Assembly: GCF_023283925.1 (NCBI RefSeq) | Contig: NZ_JAKIKX010000004.1 | Span: forward strand, 186,001 to 250,000 | Source: Shewanella marisflavi | GTDB lineage: Bacteria; Pseudomonadota; Gammaproteobacteria; Enterobacterales; Shewanellaceae | Length of the DNA: 64,000 bases | Direction: 5' to 3' | Shown here: piece after piece, positions 44,676 to 54,644 of the stretch | Layout of the letters: the number at the start of each line of letters is the position of its first letter | How positions within the stretch are numbered: position 1 is the stretch's first letter | Notes under the pieces: generated by a model | Databases searched by the model: none | Seen by the model: the letters and a program-made list of their open reading frames with translations, nothing else | Told to the model about the DNA's origin: nothing | Translations under genes and position numbers: made by a program

Positions 44676-45425
44676 ATGAAAGTATTGGTGCCAGTTAAAC
44701 GCGTCGTCGATGCTAATGTGAAGGTCAGGGTCAATGCTGACAATACAAATGTCGATACCGCAAATCTGAAGATGGCCATTAACCCATTTTGTGAGATTGC
44801 TGTAGAAGAAGCGGTACGTTTGAAAGAAGCAGGTATTGCGACCGAGATTGTGGTAGCAACCATAGGGCCTAAGGCGTCGCAGGAACAACTCCGTACGGCA
44901 ATGGCACTAGGAGCTGACCGCGGTATCCATGTGGAAACCGACGAAGAGCTTGCGCCACTGTCTATTGCAAAATTACTTAATGCAATTCAAGCCAAGGAGC
45001 AGGCTCAGCTGATCATGCTGGGCAAACAGTCAATCGATGGCGACAACAACCAGACAGGTCAGATGCTGGCTGCACTGGCAGGTCTGCCACAGGCTACATT
45101 CGCCTCTGAGGTGAAAGTCGAGGGCGAACACTTGGTCGTGACTCGTGAAATTGATGGGGGTTTGCAGACGCTCAAGATGCCACTGCCGGCGGTAGTTACT
45201 ACTGACCTGCGTCTGAACGAACCTCGCTATGCCAAATTACCTAACATCATGAAGGCGAAACGTAAGCCGCTCGATACCGTGACGGTTGAAAGCCTGGGTG
45301 TGACCCTCAAGCAGCATCAGAAGGTGCTCAAGGTAACACCGCCTGCTGAGCGTCAAGCCGGTATTATGGTGGCTTCTGTCGAGGAGCTAGTGGACAAGCT
45401 AAAGAATGAAGCGAAGGTGATCTAA
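44676..45425 (+). CDS. etfB: electron transfer flavoprotein beta subunit
   Basis: Beta subunit of the cytoplasmic FAD/AMP heterodimer that carries electrons from acyl-CoA dehydrogenases to ETF:quinone oxidoreductase. Signature stretches are [63 protein letters not shown] and the docking loop around [30 protein letters not shown]. The 249-residue length is typical. The etfA ATG immediately follows the stop codon. A palindromic operator lies upstream. Leucine breakdown enzymes encoded at the right end of the window would use this carrier. Confidence 0.96.
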   Translation: MKVLVPVKRVVDANVKVRVNADNTNVDTANLKMAINPFCEIAVEEAVRLKEAGIATEIVVATIGPKASQEQLRTAMALGADRGIHVETDEELAPLSIAKLLNAIQAKEQAQLIMLGKQSIDGDNNQTGQMLAALAGLPQATFASEVKVEGEHLVVTREIDGGLQTLKMPLPAVVTTDLRLNEPRYAKLPNIMKAKRKPLDTVTVESLGVTLKQHQKVLKVTPPAERQAGIMVASVEELVDKLKNEAKVI

Positions 45426-46349
45426 ATGGCGATTCTAGTAATAGCAGAACATGATAATGCGACTCTAAAACTCGACACGGCTAAAGTCGTGGCCTGTGCC
45501 CAGGCTATCGGTAGTGAAGTCGATGTGATGGTAGCGGGTCACAACTGCGGCGCCGCTGTCGAGAGCGCCAAGCAGCTTAGCGGTGTGCGTCAGGTCTTGG
45601 TGGCCGATGGTGCCGTTTATGCCAATGCCATCGCCGAAAACTTGTCTCAGCTGATTGTCTCTGTGGCCAGCGAGTATCAACATATTCTGGCTGCGGCATC
45701 GAGTATTGGTAAAGATGTGTTGCCTCGTGTGGCCGCACTCTTAGATGTTGCCCAGCTCTCAGAAGTGGTCGAGGTGGTGAGCGAAGATACCTTCGTGCGT
45801 CCTATCTATGCCGGTAGCGCCATGGCAACGGTACAGAGCCTGGATGCCATCAAGGTGATGACGGTTCGTGCCAGTGCCTTCGATGCAGTCGCTCAAGAGG
45901 GAAGTGCCTCGGTGCAGACACTGGAACATGAATACAGTGGCGACGTGGAGTTTGTATCGCAAACTCTGTCTGAGTCAGAGCGTCCCGATCTGGGCGCAGC
46001 TTCAGTCGTGGTCTCTGGCGGTCGCGCCATGGGCAGTGCTGAGAACTTTGCCATTTTGGAACAGTTGGCTGATAAGCTTGGTGGTGCACTGGGCGCGTCT
46101 CGCGCGGCAGTGGACGCCGGTTATGTGCCAAACGATCTGCAGGTGGGACAGACAGGTAAGATTGTCGCGCCAGATCTCTATATCGCCGTAGGTATTTCTG
46201 GTGCCATCCAGCACCTGGCGGGGATGAAAGACTCTAAGGTGATCGTGGCGATTAACAAAGATCCTGAAGCGCCTATCTTCCAGGTAGCCGACTATGGTCT
46301 GGAAGCGGATCTGTTCGAGGCAGTGCCTAAGTTACTCGAACTTATTTAA
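45426..46349 (+). CDS. etfA: electron transfer flavoprotein alpha subunit
   Basis: FAD-binding alpha subunit of ETF, 307 residues. The C-terminal FAD domain is clear: [51 protein letters not shown] followed by [19 protein letters not shown] and [20 protein letters not shown] (given here as separate known blocks). It starts directly after etfB and forms a two-gene operon ended by a terminator. Confidence 0.96.
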   Translation: MAILVIAEHDNATLKLDTAKVVACAQAIGSEVDVMVAGHNCGAAVESAKQLSGVRQVLVADGAVYANAIAENLSQLIVSVASEYQHILAAASSIGKDVLPRVAALLDVAQLSEVVEVVSEDTFVRPIYAGSAMATVQSLDAIKVMTVRASAFDAVAQEGSASVQTLEHEYSGDVEFVSQTLSESERPDLGAASVVVSGGRAMGSAENFAILEQLADKLGGALGASRAAVDAGYVPNDLQVGQTGKIVAPDLYIAVGISGAIQHLAGMKDSKVIVAINKDPEAPIFQVADYGLEADLFEAVPKLLELI

Positions 46350-46397
46350 TAAAATGTAAATGCATGGTGAATACCTTGGTGTTCATCTAAAGTTTAG

Positions 46398-46413
46398 TGT
46401 GATATAGATCACG
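46398..46413. promoter_or_regulatory. CRP-like half-site pair
   Basis: TGTGATATAGATCACG matches the CRP consensus TGTGA-N6-TCACA at nine of ten conserved positions. It sits just before the etfA terminator and about 100 bases upstream of the riboswitch, so it could act on the lysW promoter; position is not decisive. Confidence 0.4.
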
Positions 46414-46416
46414 TGG

Positions 46417-46457
46417 AGCGGCTTTGAGGTAGCATCCTTAAAGCCGCTTGTGTTTTT
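46417..46457 (+). terminator. etfBA terminator
   Basis: AGCGGCTTT pairs with AAAGCCGCT around a 14-base loop; TGTGTTTTTA follows. Confidence 0.8.
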
Positions 46458-46494
46458 ATGTGCCTCACGTTTGCCGATAGTGACATTGGCAGGC

Positions 46495-46680
46495 GTCCTG
46501 AGACGTAGAGGTGCATTAAATATCAGTAGTATTCGTTAGGGTGATGCCGTTAAGCGAATATGAAAGGATTTGGTGCCGAAGTGGTGGAGTTGATCAAGGC
46601 TCGCCGCTGGGGCTGTCATCGAATAGAGGCAGCACTGCCATAGTGCTTCTTATCCGGACTGATAAGAGGAAATTATACCG
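46495..46680 (+). promoter_or_regulatory. lysine riboswitch (L-box)
   Basis: The conserved blocks of the lysine aptamer occur in order: TAGAGGTGCA (46506), AGTAG (46525), GGTGCCGAAG (46572-46581) and GCTGGGGCTGTCA (46606-46618). Beyond the aptamer, GCACTGCCATAGTGC and CTTATCCGGACTGATAAG form hairpins that could make up the expression platform. The downstream gene encodes an NhaC-type transporter, the known LysW arrangement in Vibrio and Shewanella. Boundaries are approximate. Lysine is expected to shut off expression. Confidence 0.9.
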
Positions 46681-46792
46681 ATAATGGGTATCACTATGGA
46701 GCGCTACTGATAGGACAGGTGTAATATCTATTGCTATATCCCACCAGTTCAGTTGCCCTCCATTCGTATTTTAACGAAGACAATATTTAACA

Positions 46793-48358
46793 ATGACAAC
46801 TTTGAGTTATGCCGATTCGGCACTTTCTTTGCTGCCACCCTTGGTAGCGATTCTGCTGGCGATCTTCACTCGCCGTGTATTGCTGTCCTTAGGCTTAGGG
46901 ATCCTCTTGGGGGCACTCTTAATTGCCGATTTTTCGCTGCTGGATATGGGTCAGTATCTGGGCCAACAGGTGGTGGGCCTGGTGTGGGATGATGGTGCCC
47001 TGAATAACTGGAACGTCTACCTGCTGGGCTTCTTGATTCTCCTCGGGATGATCACCGCGCTGATCACTGTGAGCGGGGCGGCTAAGGCCTTTGCCGATTG
47101 GGCGCGCCAGCATATTCGCAACAAGCGTGATGCCAAGCTACTGACCATGTTCCTGGGTTGCGTGGTGTTTATCGATGACTATTTCAACAGCCTGGTGGTT
47201 GGTAGTGTCGCCCGTCCACTCACCGACAGATATTATATCTCTCGCAGTAAGCTGGCTTACCTGCTGGATTCGACCGCCGCGCCTATCTGCGTGATTTCGC
47301 CAGTGTCGAGCTGGGGCGCTTATATTATTGCGCTGATCGGCGGCATCTTAACTGCCCATGGTTTTACCGACAGCGGTCATCTGAGTGTGTTTGTGCAGAT
47401 GATACCAATGAACTTCTACGCCATCTTCGCGCTGCTGTTACTCCTATGTGTTGCCTTTATGGGGCTGGATGTGGGCCCGATGCGCCAGCATGAACTGAAC
47501 GCCCAAAAAGGCAATCTGTATGATGAGTCTAAGGGTTTACCTCCTGGGGCTAACAGCGACCTGCCTGAGGCGGATTCGGGCAAGATATTAGGCTTGTTTT
47601 TACCTATTACGGTACTGGTATTTGCCACCATCTACTTCATGATCAGCAGCGGCGCCGATGCCTTAGCGGCAGAGAGCCTGCCCTTTAGCGTAATTGGTGC
47701 CTTCGAGAAGACAGATGTGGCGTCATCACTCTTCTTTGGTGCCGTGATAGGTTTGGTGGCCACCTTAGTGCTAGTGATCAGTCAAGGTCTTGAGAAATCC
47801 CTTATTCTGAAAGGCATTATTGCCGGCGCGCGCTCTATGCTGCCTGCCATTTATATTCTACTGTTTGCCTGGACCATTGCCGGCGTGATAGGCCAAATGG
47901 AGACGGGTAAATATATGGCCAGTCTGGCATCGGGGAACATTCCTTTTGCTTTGCTACCTGCCGTGTTGTTTGTACTGGCTGGATTAACCGCTTTCTCTAC
48001 CGGTACCAGCTGGGGCACCTTTGGTATCATGCTGCCTATTGCTGCCGATATGGCCATGGGCACCCACAGCAATATGATGTTGCCTATGCTTGCCTCTGTG
48101 CTGGCTGGCGCCGTGTTTGGCGATCACTGCTCGCCTATCTCTGATACCACTATTTTGTCTTCTACCGGGGCGAACTGTCACCATATCGACCATGTGCTGA
48201 CTCAGCTGCCTTATGCGCTTATTGTGGCGGGGATCAGTTTGGTGGGTTACACGGTGTTGGGCTTTACCGAGTCTGTTGGCGCCGGACTAGTGGCCTGTAG
48301 CGCGTTATTTGTGGTGAGCGTATTGGTGCTGCGTCACAAGGCTAATCGCCCGGCCTAA
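46793..48358 (+). CDS. lysW: NhaC-family transporter LysW, probable lysine importer
   Basis: Inner-membrane transporter of 521 residues with about 11-12 hydrophobic segments. NhaC-superfamily motifs are plain: VVFIDDYFNSLVVGSVARPLTD, LDSTAAPICVISPVSSWGAY, FSTGTSWGTFGIMLPIAADMA and GDHCSPISDTTILSSTGANC. By sequence alone it would be called a sodium/proton antiporter, but the lysine riboswitch in its leader makes lysine uptake the better assignment, as proposed for LysW proteins. The ribosome site before ATG 46793 is weak, which suits translational control. A bidirectional terminator follows. Confidence 0.88.
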   Translation: MTTLSYADSALSLLPPLVAILLAIFTRRVLLSLGLGILLGALLIADFSLLDMGQYLGQQVVGLVWDDGALNNWNVYLLGFLILLGMITALITVSGAAKAFADWARQHIRNKRDAKLLTMFLGCVVFIDDYFNSLVVGSVARPLTDRYYISRSKLAYLLDSTAAPICVISPVSSWGAYIIALIGGILTAHGFTDSGHLSVFVQMIPMNFYAIFALLLLLCVAFMGLDVGPMRQHELNAQKGNLYDESKGLPPGANSDLPEADSGKILGLFLPITVLVFATIYFMISSGADALAAESLPFSVIGAFEKTDVASSLFFGAVIGLVATLVLVISQGLEKSLILKGIIAGARSMLPAIYILLFAWTIAGVIGQMETGKYMASLASGNIPFALLPAVLFVLAGLTAFSTGTSWGTFGIMLPIAADMAMGTHSNMMLPMLASVLAGAVFGDHCSPISDTTILSSTGANCHHIDHVLTQLPYALIVAGISLVGYTVLGFTESVGAGLVACSALFVVSVLVLRHKANRPA

Positions 48359-48408
48359 GCAAGCTTGAGCAGGCGTAATCACTCGCATTGATTGAAACCT
48401 GAGAGATA

Positions 48409-48437
48409 AAAATGCCGCTCATTGAGCGGCATTTTTT
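48409..48437. terminator. bidirectional terminator
   Basis: AATGCCGCTC pairs with GAGCGGCATT around ATT, with A-rich sequence before and six T after. It lies between convergent lysW and the M3 peptidase gene. Confidence 0.92.
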
Positions 48438-48467
48438 ATGGGCGTTCCCTGGTTTAAGGGGGAGTCC

Positions 48468-50612
48468 TTAGTTCAGACCACGGCGTTTAAGCAAGGCATC
48501 AGTGGTTGGCTCCTGACCGCGGAAGGCCTTGTAGGCTTCCATCGGCGGGACGCTGTTACCCACTTCACGTATTGTCTTGCGATACTTCATACCGATCTCG
48601 CGGTTTAGACCACCCTGTGTTTGCACATAGGCAAAGGCGTCTGCCGCCAGGATCTCACTCCACATATAAGCGTAGTAACTGGCCGAATAGCCGCCTGGGA
48701 AGGCGTGGGCAAAGTAGGTCGACTTATAGCGTGGTGGTACGGCTGCGATATTGATGCCGTGCTTTTCCAGCGCCTTAGCTTCGAACTCAGCCACATCCTG
48801 TAGCGGTGTATCGGCGCTCAGTGAGTGCCACTCAAGGTCAACCAGCGCCGCGGCCATATATTCCAAGGTATCGAAGCCCTGGTTGAAGCTACGTGATTTG
48901 AGCAGCTTCTGCAGCAGTGCTTCAGGGATCACTTCACCGGTTTGATAATGCTTAGCATAGTTAGCCAGTACTTCAGGGTGCGCAGCCCAGTCCTCTTCGA
49001 AGGTCGACGGGAACTCAACAAAGTCACGAGATACAGCGGTACCTGCCAGGCTAGGGTAGGTCACCTTAGAGAACATGCCATGGGTACCGTGACCCATCTC
49101 ATGGAACATGGTGGTGACTTCATCGTAGCTGACGAAGGTGGGCTCACCCTCAGGGGCCTTCTTGATGTTCATCACGTTGACGACCACTGGCTTTTGGTTC
49201 AGTAGTTTAGATTGAGTGACGAAAGAGCTCATCCAGGCACCGCCGCGCTTGCCTTCACGGGCAAAGTAGTCGGCGTAGAAGATCGCCATCGAGCTGCCGT
49301 CGGCGTCAAACATCTCGTAGGCCTTCACATCTTCATGGTAGACAGGCAGATCTGGACGTGGCTTAAGCGTGACGCCATAGAGACGCTCTAGGGTAAAGAA
49401 GACGCCATCTTTAAGTACGCGCTCAAATTCGAAGTAAGGCTTGATGGCGGCGGCGTCTAGATCGAACTTCTCTTTACGCACTTTCTCGGCATAAAAAGCC
49501 CAGTCCCATGGCGCTAGGGTGAAGTCACCACCGGTTTTGTTGATCATCGCCTGAATATCGTCGGCTTCTTTCTGGGTGTTAGCCACAACCGCTGGCACCA
49601 TAGAACCAAACATCTGATAAACGGCTTCTGGCGTCTTTGCCATCTGCGGCGTTAGGCGGTAGTCGGCCCAGCTGTCGTAGCCCAGTAGTTTAGCTCGTTC
49701 TGCGCGCAGTTGTGCCAGACGAGAAACCAAAGAAGCCGTTTCGTTTTCACCACTCATGCCACGGGTGGCAGAAGCTTGCCATACCTTTTGACGCAGTTCG
49801 CGATTTTCCAGTTTGGCCAGTACAGGCTGGCGTGTGGTGTTGGTGATGTTGAGCAGGTACTTGCCTTCATGGCCTGCAGCCTTGGCATCGGCCTTGGCGG
49901 CGCGAATATCACTGTCTGACAATCCTTTTAGCTCATCGACATTGTCGACCACAACGGCGATCTCTTTGGTGAGTCTCAATAGGCGCTGGCTAAACTCGTT
50001 GGTGAGTTTAGATTGCTCTTCGTTTAATACGCGGATTTGCGCTTTTTGATCTTCGGTCAGCTTGGCGCCAGCCATGACGAAACGCTGGTGGTAGACCTCG
50101 ATGAGACGAACCTCTTCGTTAGTCAGTCCCAGGCTATCCCTCTGTTGGTACAGACTGTCGATACGTGAGAACAGCTTGCCATTGAGGTGAATATTGTCAG
50201 AGTGGGCCGCCATTTTTGGCGCCATTTCGCCTTGGATCTTGCGCAGGGCTGGGTTGCTGTTAGAACTCGTTAGGTTGTAGAACACCTGAGAGGCGCGGGT
50301 GAGCAACTCGCCGCTGGTTTCCATTGCCACTATGGTGTTAGCAAACGTCGGAGCATCCTGGTTATTGGCGATCGCGAGAACCTGTTGGTAGTGCTCTTTG
50401 ATGCCTTGCTCTAGCGCGCTTTGGAAATGTTCATCCTTGATCTGGCTAAAGTTAGGTGCCTGATACTGCAGCGTGCTGGCCACCAAGAGTGGGTTTTCTG
50501 CCATTACGGCTGCTGCTTGGGCATCTTGTGTCTGAGTCGATTGGCAACCACTAAGTAAAAGGGTGGTCGATAAGGCGCCGGCAACGGCAAATGCGATAAG
50601 ATTGAGTTTCAT
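48468..50612 (-). CDS. dcp: M3-family peptidyl-dipeptidase, lipoprotein (Dcp-like)
   Basis: Zinc metallopeptidase that removes C-terminal dipeptides. The zinc motif HEMGH is at 504-508 (TMFHEMGHGTHGMF), and the third ligand region EFPSTFEEDWA follows. Family blocks GGAWMSSF and FAHAFPGGYSASYYAYMWSEILAADAF are intact. Unlike the cytoplasmic enterobacterial enzyme, the N-terminus carries a lipobox LLSGC with Cys23, so it is probably anchored in the outer membrane facing the periplasm. The 714-residue length is normal once the signal is counted. It is monocistronic. Confidence 0.93.
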   Translation of the reverse strand: MKLNLIAFAVAGALSTTLLLSGCQSTQTQDAQAAAVMAENPLLVASTLQYQAPNFSQIKDEHFQSALEQGIKEHYQQVLAIANNQDAPTFANTIVAMETSGELLTRASQVFYNLTSSNSNPALRKIQGEMAPKMAAHSDNIHLNGKLFSRIDSLYQQRDSLGLTNEEVRLIEVYHQRFVMAGAKLTEDQKAQIRVLNEEQSKLTNEFSQRLLRLTKEIAVVVDNVDELKGLSDSDIRAAKADAKAAGHEGKYLLNITNTTRQPVLAKLENRELRQKVWQASATRGMSGENETASLVSRLAQLRAERAKLLGYDSWADYRLTPQMAKTPEAVYQMFGSMVPAVVANTQKEADDIQAMINKTGGDFTLAPWDWAFYAEKVRKEKFDLDAAAIKPYFEFERVLKDGVFFTLERLYGVTLKPRPDLPVYHEDVKAYEMFDADGSSMAIFYADYFAREGKRGGAWMSSFVTQSKLLNQKPVVVNVMNIKKAPEGEPTFVSYDEVTTMFHEMGHGTHGMFSKVTYPSLAGTAVSRDFVEFPSTFEEDWAAHPEVLANYAKHYQTGEVIPEALLQKLLKSRSFNQGFDTLEYMAAALVDLEWHSLSADTPLQDVAEFEAKALEKHGINIAAVPPRYKSTYFAHAFPGGYSASYYAYMWSEILAADAFAYVQTQGGLNREIGMKYRKTIREVGNSVPPMEAYKAFRGQEPTTDALLKRRGLN

Positions 50613-50720
50613 CTATTTGAACTTCCTTAGATTGCGCTTGTTATTTTTATGTGGAGAGAGTTTGGCTTTAATGTAGCCATTGTAAATTAACTCAGGCTGA
50701 AAATGAGAGGTAAGACAATA

Positions 50721-50748
50721 AAAAAGGAGCCTGGCGAAGGGCTCCTTT
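50721..50748 (-). terminator. terminator of the OmcA-like cytochrome gene
   Basis: AAAGGAGCC pairs with GGCTCCTTT; on the minus strand it is followed by a run of five or more T. Confidence 0.85.
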
Positions 50749-50796
50749 GGGTATTACTCGGGATACTAAGTCATTACCTAGCTATTACCATAAATA

Positions 50797-52800
50797 TTAG
50801 CGGGTAAAGTTATGGTACTTTTCGATACCAAAGCTACTACCTTCGGCGTGACAAGTCGCACATGACTCTGTGGTGCTGAGCTTGTACCACTCGGTAGCCG
50901 GTACATCTTCAGTGGTAGTACCGCCGTTTTGCATCATATGGTTCAGCGCGCTTTCATCGTTATGGCAAGCGTAACAGTTGGCCGTGATTGGGCTGGCCAT
51001 CTTGTCATTTACGCCATAGGCACGTGCCTTGATGAACTGATTTGGTACCGCATTCAGATCAACCACACCGCTGTCATGACAAGCCACACAGCCTGTTTGC
51101 GGTGCGATCACGCTTGCAGAGTTAGACACTTCCTTACCGTCTTCATCCAAGCTCTTGCTGCCTACACCCCAGTGCATGCTGTGCACCATAGGGCCGAAGC
51201 CTGGAGAGGAGTAGCCGGCACGGCGATCTTGACCATTGTTATGACAAGCTACACAGCCCAGGCCACCTTCGGCAAAGTTACCGTTCTTGTGGAAGTTGGC
51301 TTCGCTGTTGTGACAGGTGGTACAAGACTCGCTGCCGACGTTATGACGACGCTCGTAGCTGCTCACCTCTCCTGAGACAGGATTAACAACATCTGTGTAG
51401 CCATGGATGGTGACCACGTCGGTTTCATCACCCTGATAGTCTTCAGTGGTGAAGCTGACTCGAAGTGACGCCATTAAGCCTGCATCAGGCACACCGCTTA
51501 AGTCCACACCCGTAAAGCACATGGTTTTACTGCCATCGGCTTCATAACTGTAGTCGTAAGAGCGGGTTAAGCGCGCTACGATTGAGTCATTGTATACGGC
51601 ATGCGGGTAAGAGCCAGCGTAGATGATCGGCTTCTCTGGGTTGTAGGCCACATTTTGCTCTTCATACAGGGCATGCAGATCTACTAAGGTTTCAGTTTCA
51701 CCTTCCACTTGGTAGAGCGACATAGTGGTACACCAGAGGCCAGCATCGTTAAGTGCTAGTGGTGTGCCTTTCACCTTGTATGATTCTTTAATGACCTGTT
51801 TCTTATCAAGTTTAGCCTTAGCTTCATGTAGCTTACGCAGATCTGAGCCGTTACCAGGAACGATATCTCCCGGAATGCCACCAGTGTCGTGACAGTCGGT
51901 ACAGCCTGGGCCCGCGATGTTGACATTAACTGTTGGCTCGGCGTGGCAAGAGCTACAGTTCATCACACTAAAGCCAGTCTCAAACGCTTGGTGGTTAATA
52001 TGACCTATCTTTGAGAGGGTATTGCTGGCGTAACCGCCAACGGAGAAGCCTTGTTCGTTAACCGCAGTGCGGCTTACCGAGCCGTGACAGACCATACAAC
52101 CTTCGACGAAGGTGACTTCACCGTCCATGCCTTGGGCCACATAACTTGAGTGGCGATTAGGGCTGGTAGAGTAGTCGACGTGACAAGAGAAACAGGCCTC
52201 AGTAGTGGTCGAGAAGGCACCTTCTGGCTTGTTAACTACATATTTACCAGAGCTAGCAATGCCTGATTCGCTATGGCCGCCGACACGTAGCCAAACAATT
52301 CCTTCGGTTCCCGCATTAACGCCTTTCAAAGGTAGAACGAATTCATAGTGACCATCGCTTATTTGAGTAAGCGTTGCTCCTTCGGTGTCGGGTGTTCTGG
52401 AAGACTCCATGTTTACCCCACCGTAACCACCGATATGAACATTGTCTTCGATTTCGTTGATTGGGCTTTCGGTGCGGTTATTGATAAAGCCTTTGTCGGT
52501 CAGAGCTGCAACTTTACCTTCGGCTTTTGTCAGGCCGTTAACAAGCTCACCATTTTCATTAGTGACCTCAAACTCGTAACTAATAGTACCTTCACCAAGT
52601 GTATAGTTAATTACCTTAACATTTGTTTCTAACGATGTTGTTGCTACCGGTGGAGTCCAAGATTCTCCTGGAGTACCAGGTTGACCATCAACTCCGTCTT
52701 TACCATCTTTCCCATCGTCACCACTGCATCCCGCTAACGAACCGGCCAGCACAGCGGCGACCAGATAAGCGAGTTTTTTAGATGTTATAAGTTTCATCAT
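50797..52800 (-). CDS. OmcA/MtrC-family outer-membrane multiheme cytochrome, nine haem motifs
   Basis: Cell-surface lipoprotein cytochrome of the OmcA/MtrC family used in extracellular electron transfer. Lipobox SLAGC puts the lipid anchor at Cys25; residues 27-46 form a short collagen-like Gly-x-y run. Nine CXXCH motifs start at Cys203, 235, 282 and 300, and at 493, 516, 571, 609 and 647, giving a 4+5 arrangement rather than the usual 5+5. Cys357 and Cys428 lie in the intervening beta domain and could form the disulfide known in that domain of MtrC. No mtrA/mtrB-type partner is adjacent. Tandem ATGs follow GGAGA, as in the cytochrome gene at 26113. Confidence 0.88.
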   Translation of the reverse strand: MMKLITSKKLAYLVAAVLAGSLAGCSGDDGKDGKDGVDGQPGTPGESWTPPVATTSLETNVKVINYTLGEGTISYEFEVTNENGELVNGLTKAEGKVAALTDKGFINNRTESPINEIEDNVHIGGYGGVNMESSRTPDTEGATLTQISDGHYEFVLPLKGVNAGTEGIVWLRVGGHSESGIASSGKYVVNKPEGAFSTTTEACFSCHVDYSTSPNRHSSYVAQGMDGEVTFVEGCMVCHGSVSRTAVNEQGFSVGGYASNTLSKIGHINHQAFETGFSVMNCSSCHAEPTVNVNIAGPGCTDCHDTGGIPGDIVPGNGSDLRKLHEAKAKLDKKQVIKESYKVKGTPLALNDAGLWCTTMSLYQVEGETETLVDLHALYEEQNVAYNPEKPIIYAGSYPHAVYNDSIVARLTRSYDYSYEADGSKTMCFTGVDLSGVPDAGLMASLRVSFTTEDYQGDETDVVTIHGYTDVVNPVSGEVSSYERRHNVGSESCTTCHNSEANFHKNGNFAEGGLGCVACHNNGQDRRAGYSSPGFGPMVHSMHWGVGSKSLDEDGKEVSNSASVIAPQTGCVACHDSGVVDLNAVPNQFIKARAYGVNDKMASPITANCYACHNDESALNHMMQNGGTTTEDVPATEWYKLSTTESCATCHAEGSSFGIEKYHNFTR

Positions 52801-53200
52801 TTTTCTCCATTGATCCAAAGCGCCGAGTTAGCCGCGTTCCTGCTAAATTTTTGCAGGGGGTCATTAGCAGTCAACAGTTTGTATCAGCGTGATTGGACCC
52901 AGGTTATTTTTATTGTTTGAACCAACATGCAAACATATGGGTTCGAATATGAATATATTGTTAATCTCGTGTTATTTTCTTTACCTGGGTCACAGGAATT
53001 TATATCTCTTTGGGGGTAGGTCTCATTTTTGTTAAATTTATTTAAAATCAAACACTAATTAATATTTGTTAAGGTTGTTTTAAGTTTATTTTAAGGTTTG
53101 GTTGTTTTAACCATCGATGAGATAAACGAAGTTGTTGATGCAGGCAAACCGCACTGGTTAGGGACGGTGCCGATTACTCTGCAGGTGGGATTAGCACAAT
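52801..53200. promoter_or_regulatory. upstream region of the OmcA-like cytochrome gene
   Basis: About 400 AT-rich bases that hold the promoter of the minus-strand cytochrome and the 3' flank of a broken gene. I see no further gene and no operator I can name. Confidence 0.4.
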
Positions 53201-54370
53201 TTAATCTTGTGACAGCTGGGCCAGCTTTGCTTGGTAGCGCAGCTGTAACTCGACCTCATGGGTTTTATCTAAAGCCTGGGTAATAGCGTGGCGAGCCGCT
53301 AGCGGTTTACCCATAAGGTATAGGGCTTTAGCCTTGCCAGCATAGGCTTGTGGCATATAAGGGGCAAGCTCAATGGCCTTGGTGTAGTAGCGTAGTGCGC
53401 CTGGATAATCGGCGTTTTGGTAGTGCTCGTTAGCAAGCATGATCCAGCGAAACGGACTGGGATCATCGGCTTTGTCTATGCGCTGCTGTAATGCACGCGC
53501 TTCTGGGGTACGTCCCTGAGTTACCATTAACACTTTATAGTTAATCAATAAATTCAGATCGTCATTATCGATAGCTAAGCCATATAAGTAGAGAGATTCC
53601 GCTTGTTGATGTGCGTTTAAATGGCGAAAGATCACCGCAAGCAGATTGATGAGTTCGACCCTTTTAGGTGCCAGTGTTAACCCTTCGATGGCGATCTAGG
53701 CGGCTCTGGTATACGTTTTTTGCTCTAGCGCATCGGCCGCTTGGTTTTGATAGTACATGGCCATAAACTCATTTTCGCTAATATTCCCCTTAGCTCGGCT
53801 GTTACGACTCGGGAAATAGTCGACCACTAAGCCTGGCTCGTAGAAATAGAGGCTACCGGCTTTGGGTTCGAAGTTGGGATCCATGAGCTTGGTTTTGACA
53901 TGATTGGAGATCAGCTGCAGTTCGGTCGATTGGAAAAACACTGGCGAGGAGGTTTCCTCAATATACTTGAGTTCAATGCCCACCAAGTTAGCGTAGGCCT
54001 TGGTCAGTACAGCCAAAGACATACAGTTACCCGCATTTTGGATTAAGGTGTCATTGGCATTGTAGGTTTGGCCATAGTAGTTAAACGAGCCTAAACGTCC
54101 CTCGAGATAATCATAGATGCGGTAATGACCCGCTATATCCTGATGGGCGTCGTAATAGCTAAGAAAACGTGATTTCTCTTTTTCATTGATAAACAGTATC
54201 TTATCTATACTTTCTATCTCTGGTTTTTGGCCTAATAGACTCGTATCGAGTTGCTTGATGAGATCAAACTTGTCTATTTTTGCCTCTTGCTTTGGCTGAG
54301 AGACACAGGCGCTGAGCGAGAGTAGGGCCAGTAAGTTAATGAAGTGAGCCTAAAGGGTGAAAAAACCATA
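53201..54370 (-). pseudogene. broken lipoprotein gene with transglutaminase-like and TPR domains
   Basis: One ancestral gene can be read across the region on the minus strand. A lipoprotein-like start (INLLALLSLSAC) is followed by a cysteine-protease or transglutaminase-like segment (NAGNCMSLAVLTKAYANLVG, later SNHVKTKL and GLVVDYF) and then TPR repeats (ANEHYQNADYPGALRYYTKAIELAP). A TAG codon at 53696-53698 interrupts the frame between the two domains; the downstream part continues in the same frame. At the 5' end the likely ATG (54370) is in a different frame from the signal peptide, and a TAG precedes that peptide, so the start is also damaged. Two independent lesions argue for decay over sequencing error, but a re-read is needed to exclude it. 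Confidence 0.75.
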
Positions 54371-54644
54371 ACTTTCCTTATATCTGTTGGGACGTGACGA
54401 CCTTTCCTGATGATTCGCAAATTGCCAATGTACTTTTACTGGATAATAAATAACCATCCTACAGGTGTCTATCGCCATTTTCTGGCCGAAATGAACCCAT
54501 GCCTATGCTTCGCCCATTTGCCTAGTCAGGGGAGAAATGTGTGAGATTGTGCAACATCGCCCATTGCCAGCGTGTTTGGCGCTGCTAATTGATATTAGAT
54601 GGTGATAGAATCGCTCGATAACAATAATCAGGGGAATATTCGAT

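Noticed and set aside
46793..48358. Sodium/proton antiporter NhaC as the functional name
   Set aside because: The lysine riboswitch in the leader makes lysine transport the better-supported role.
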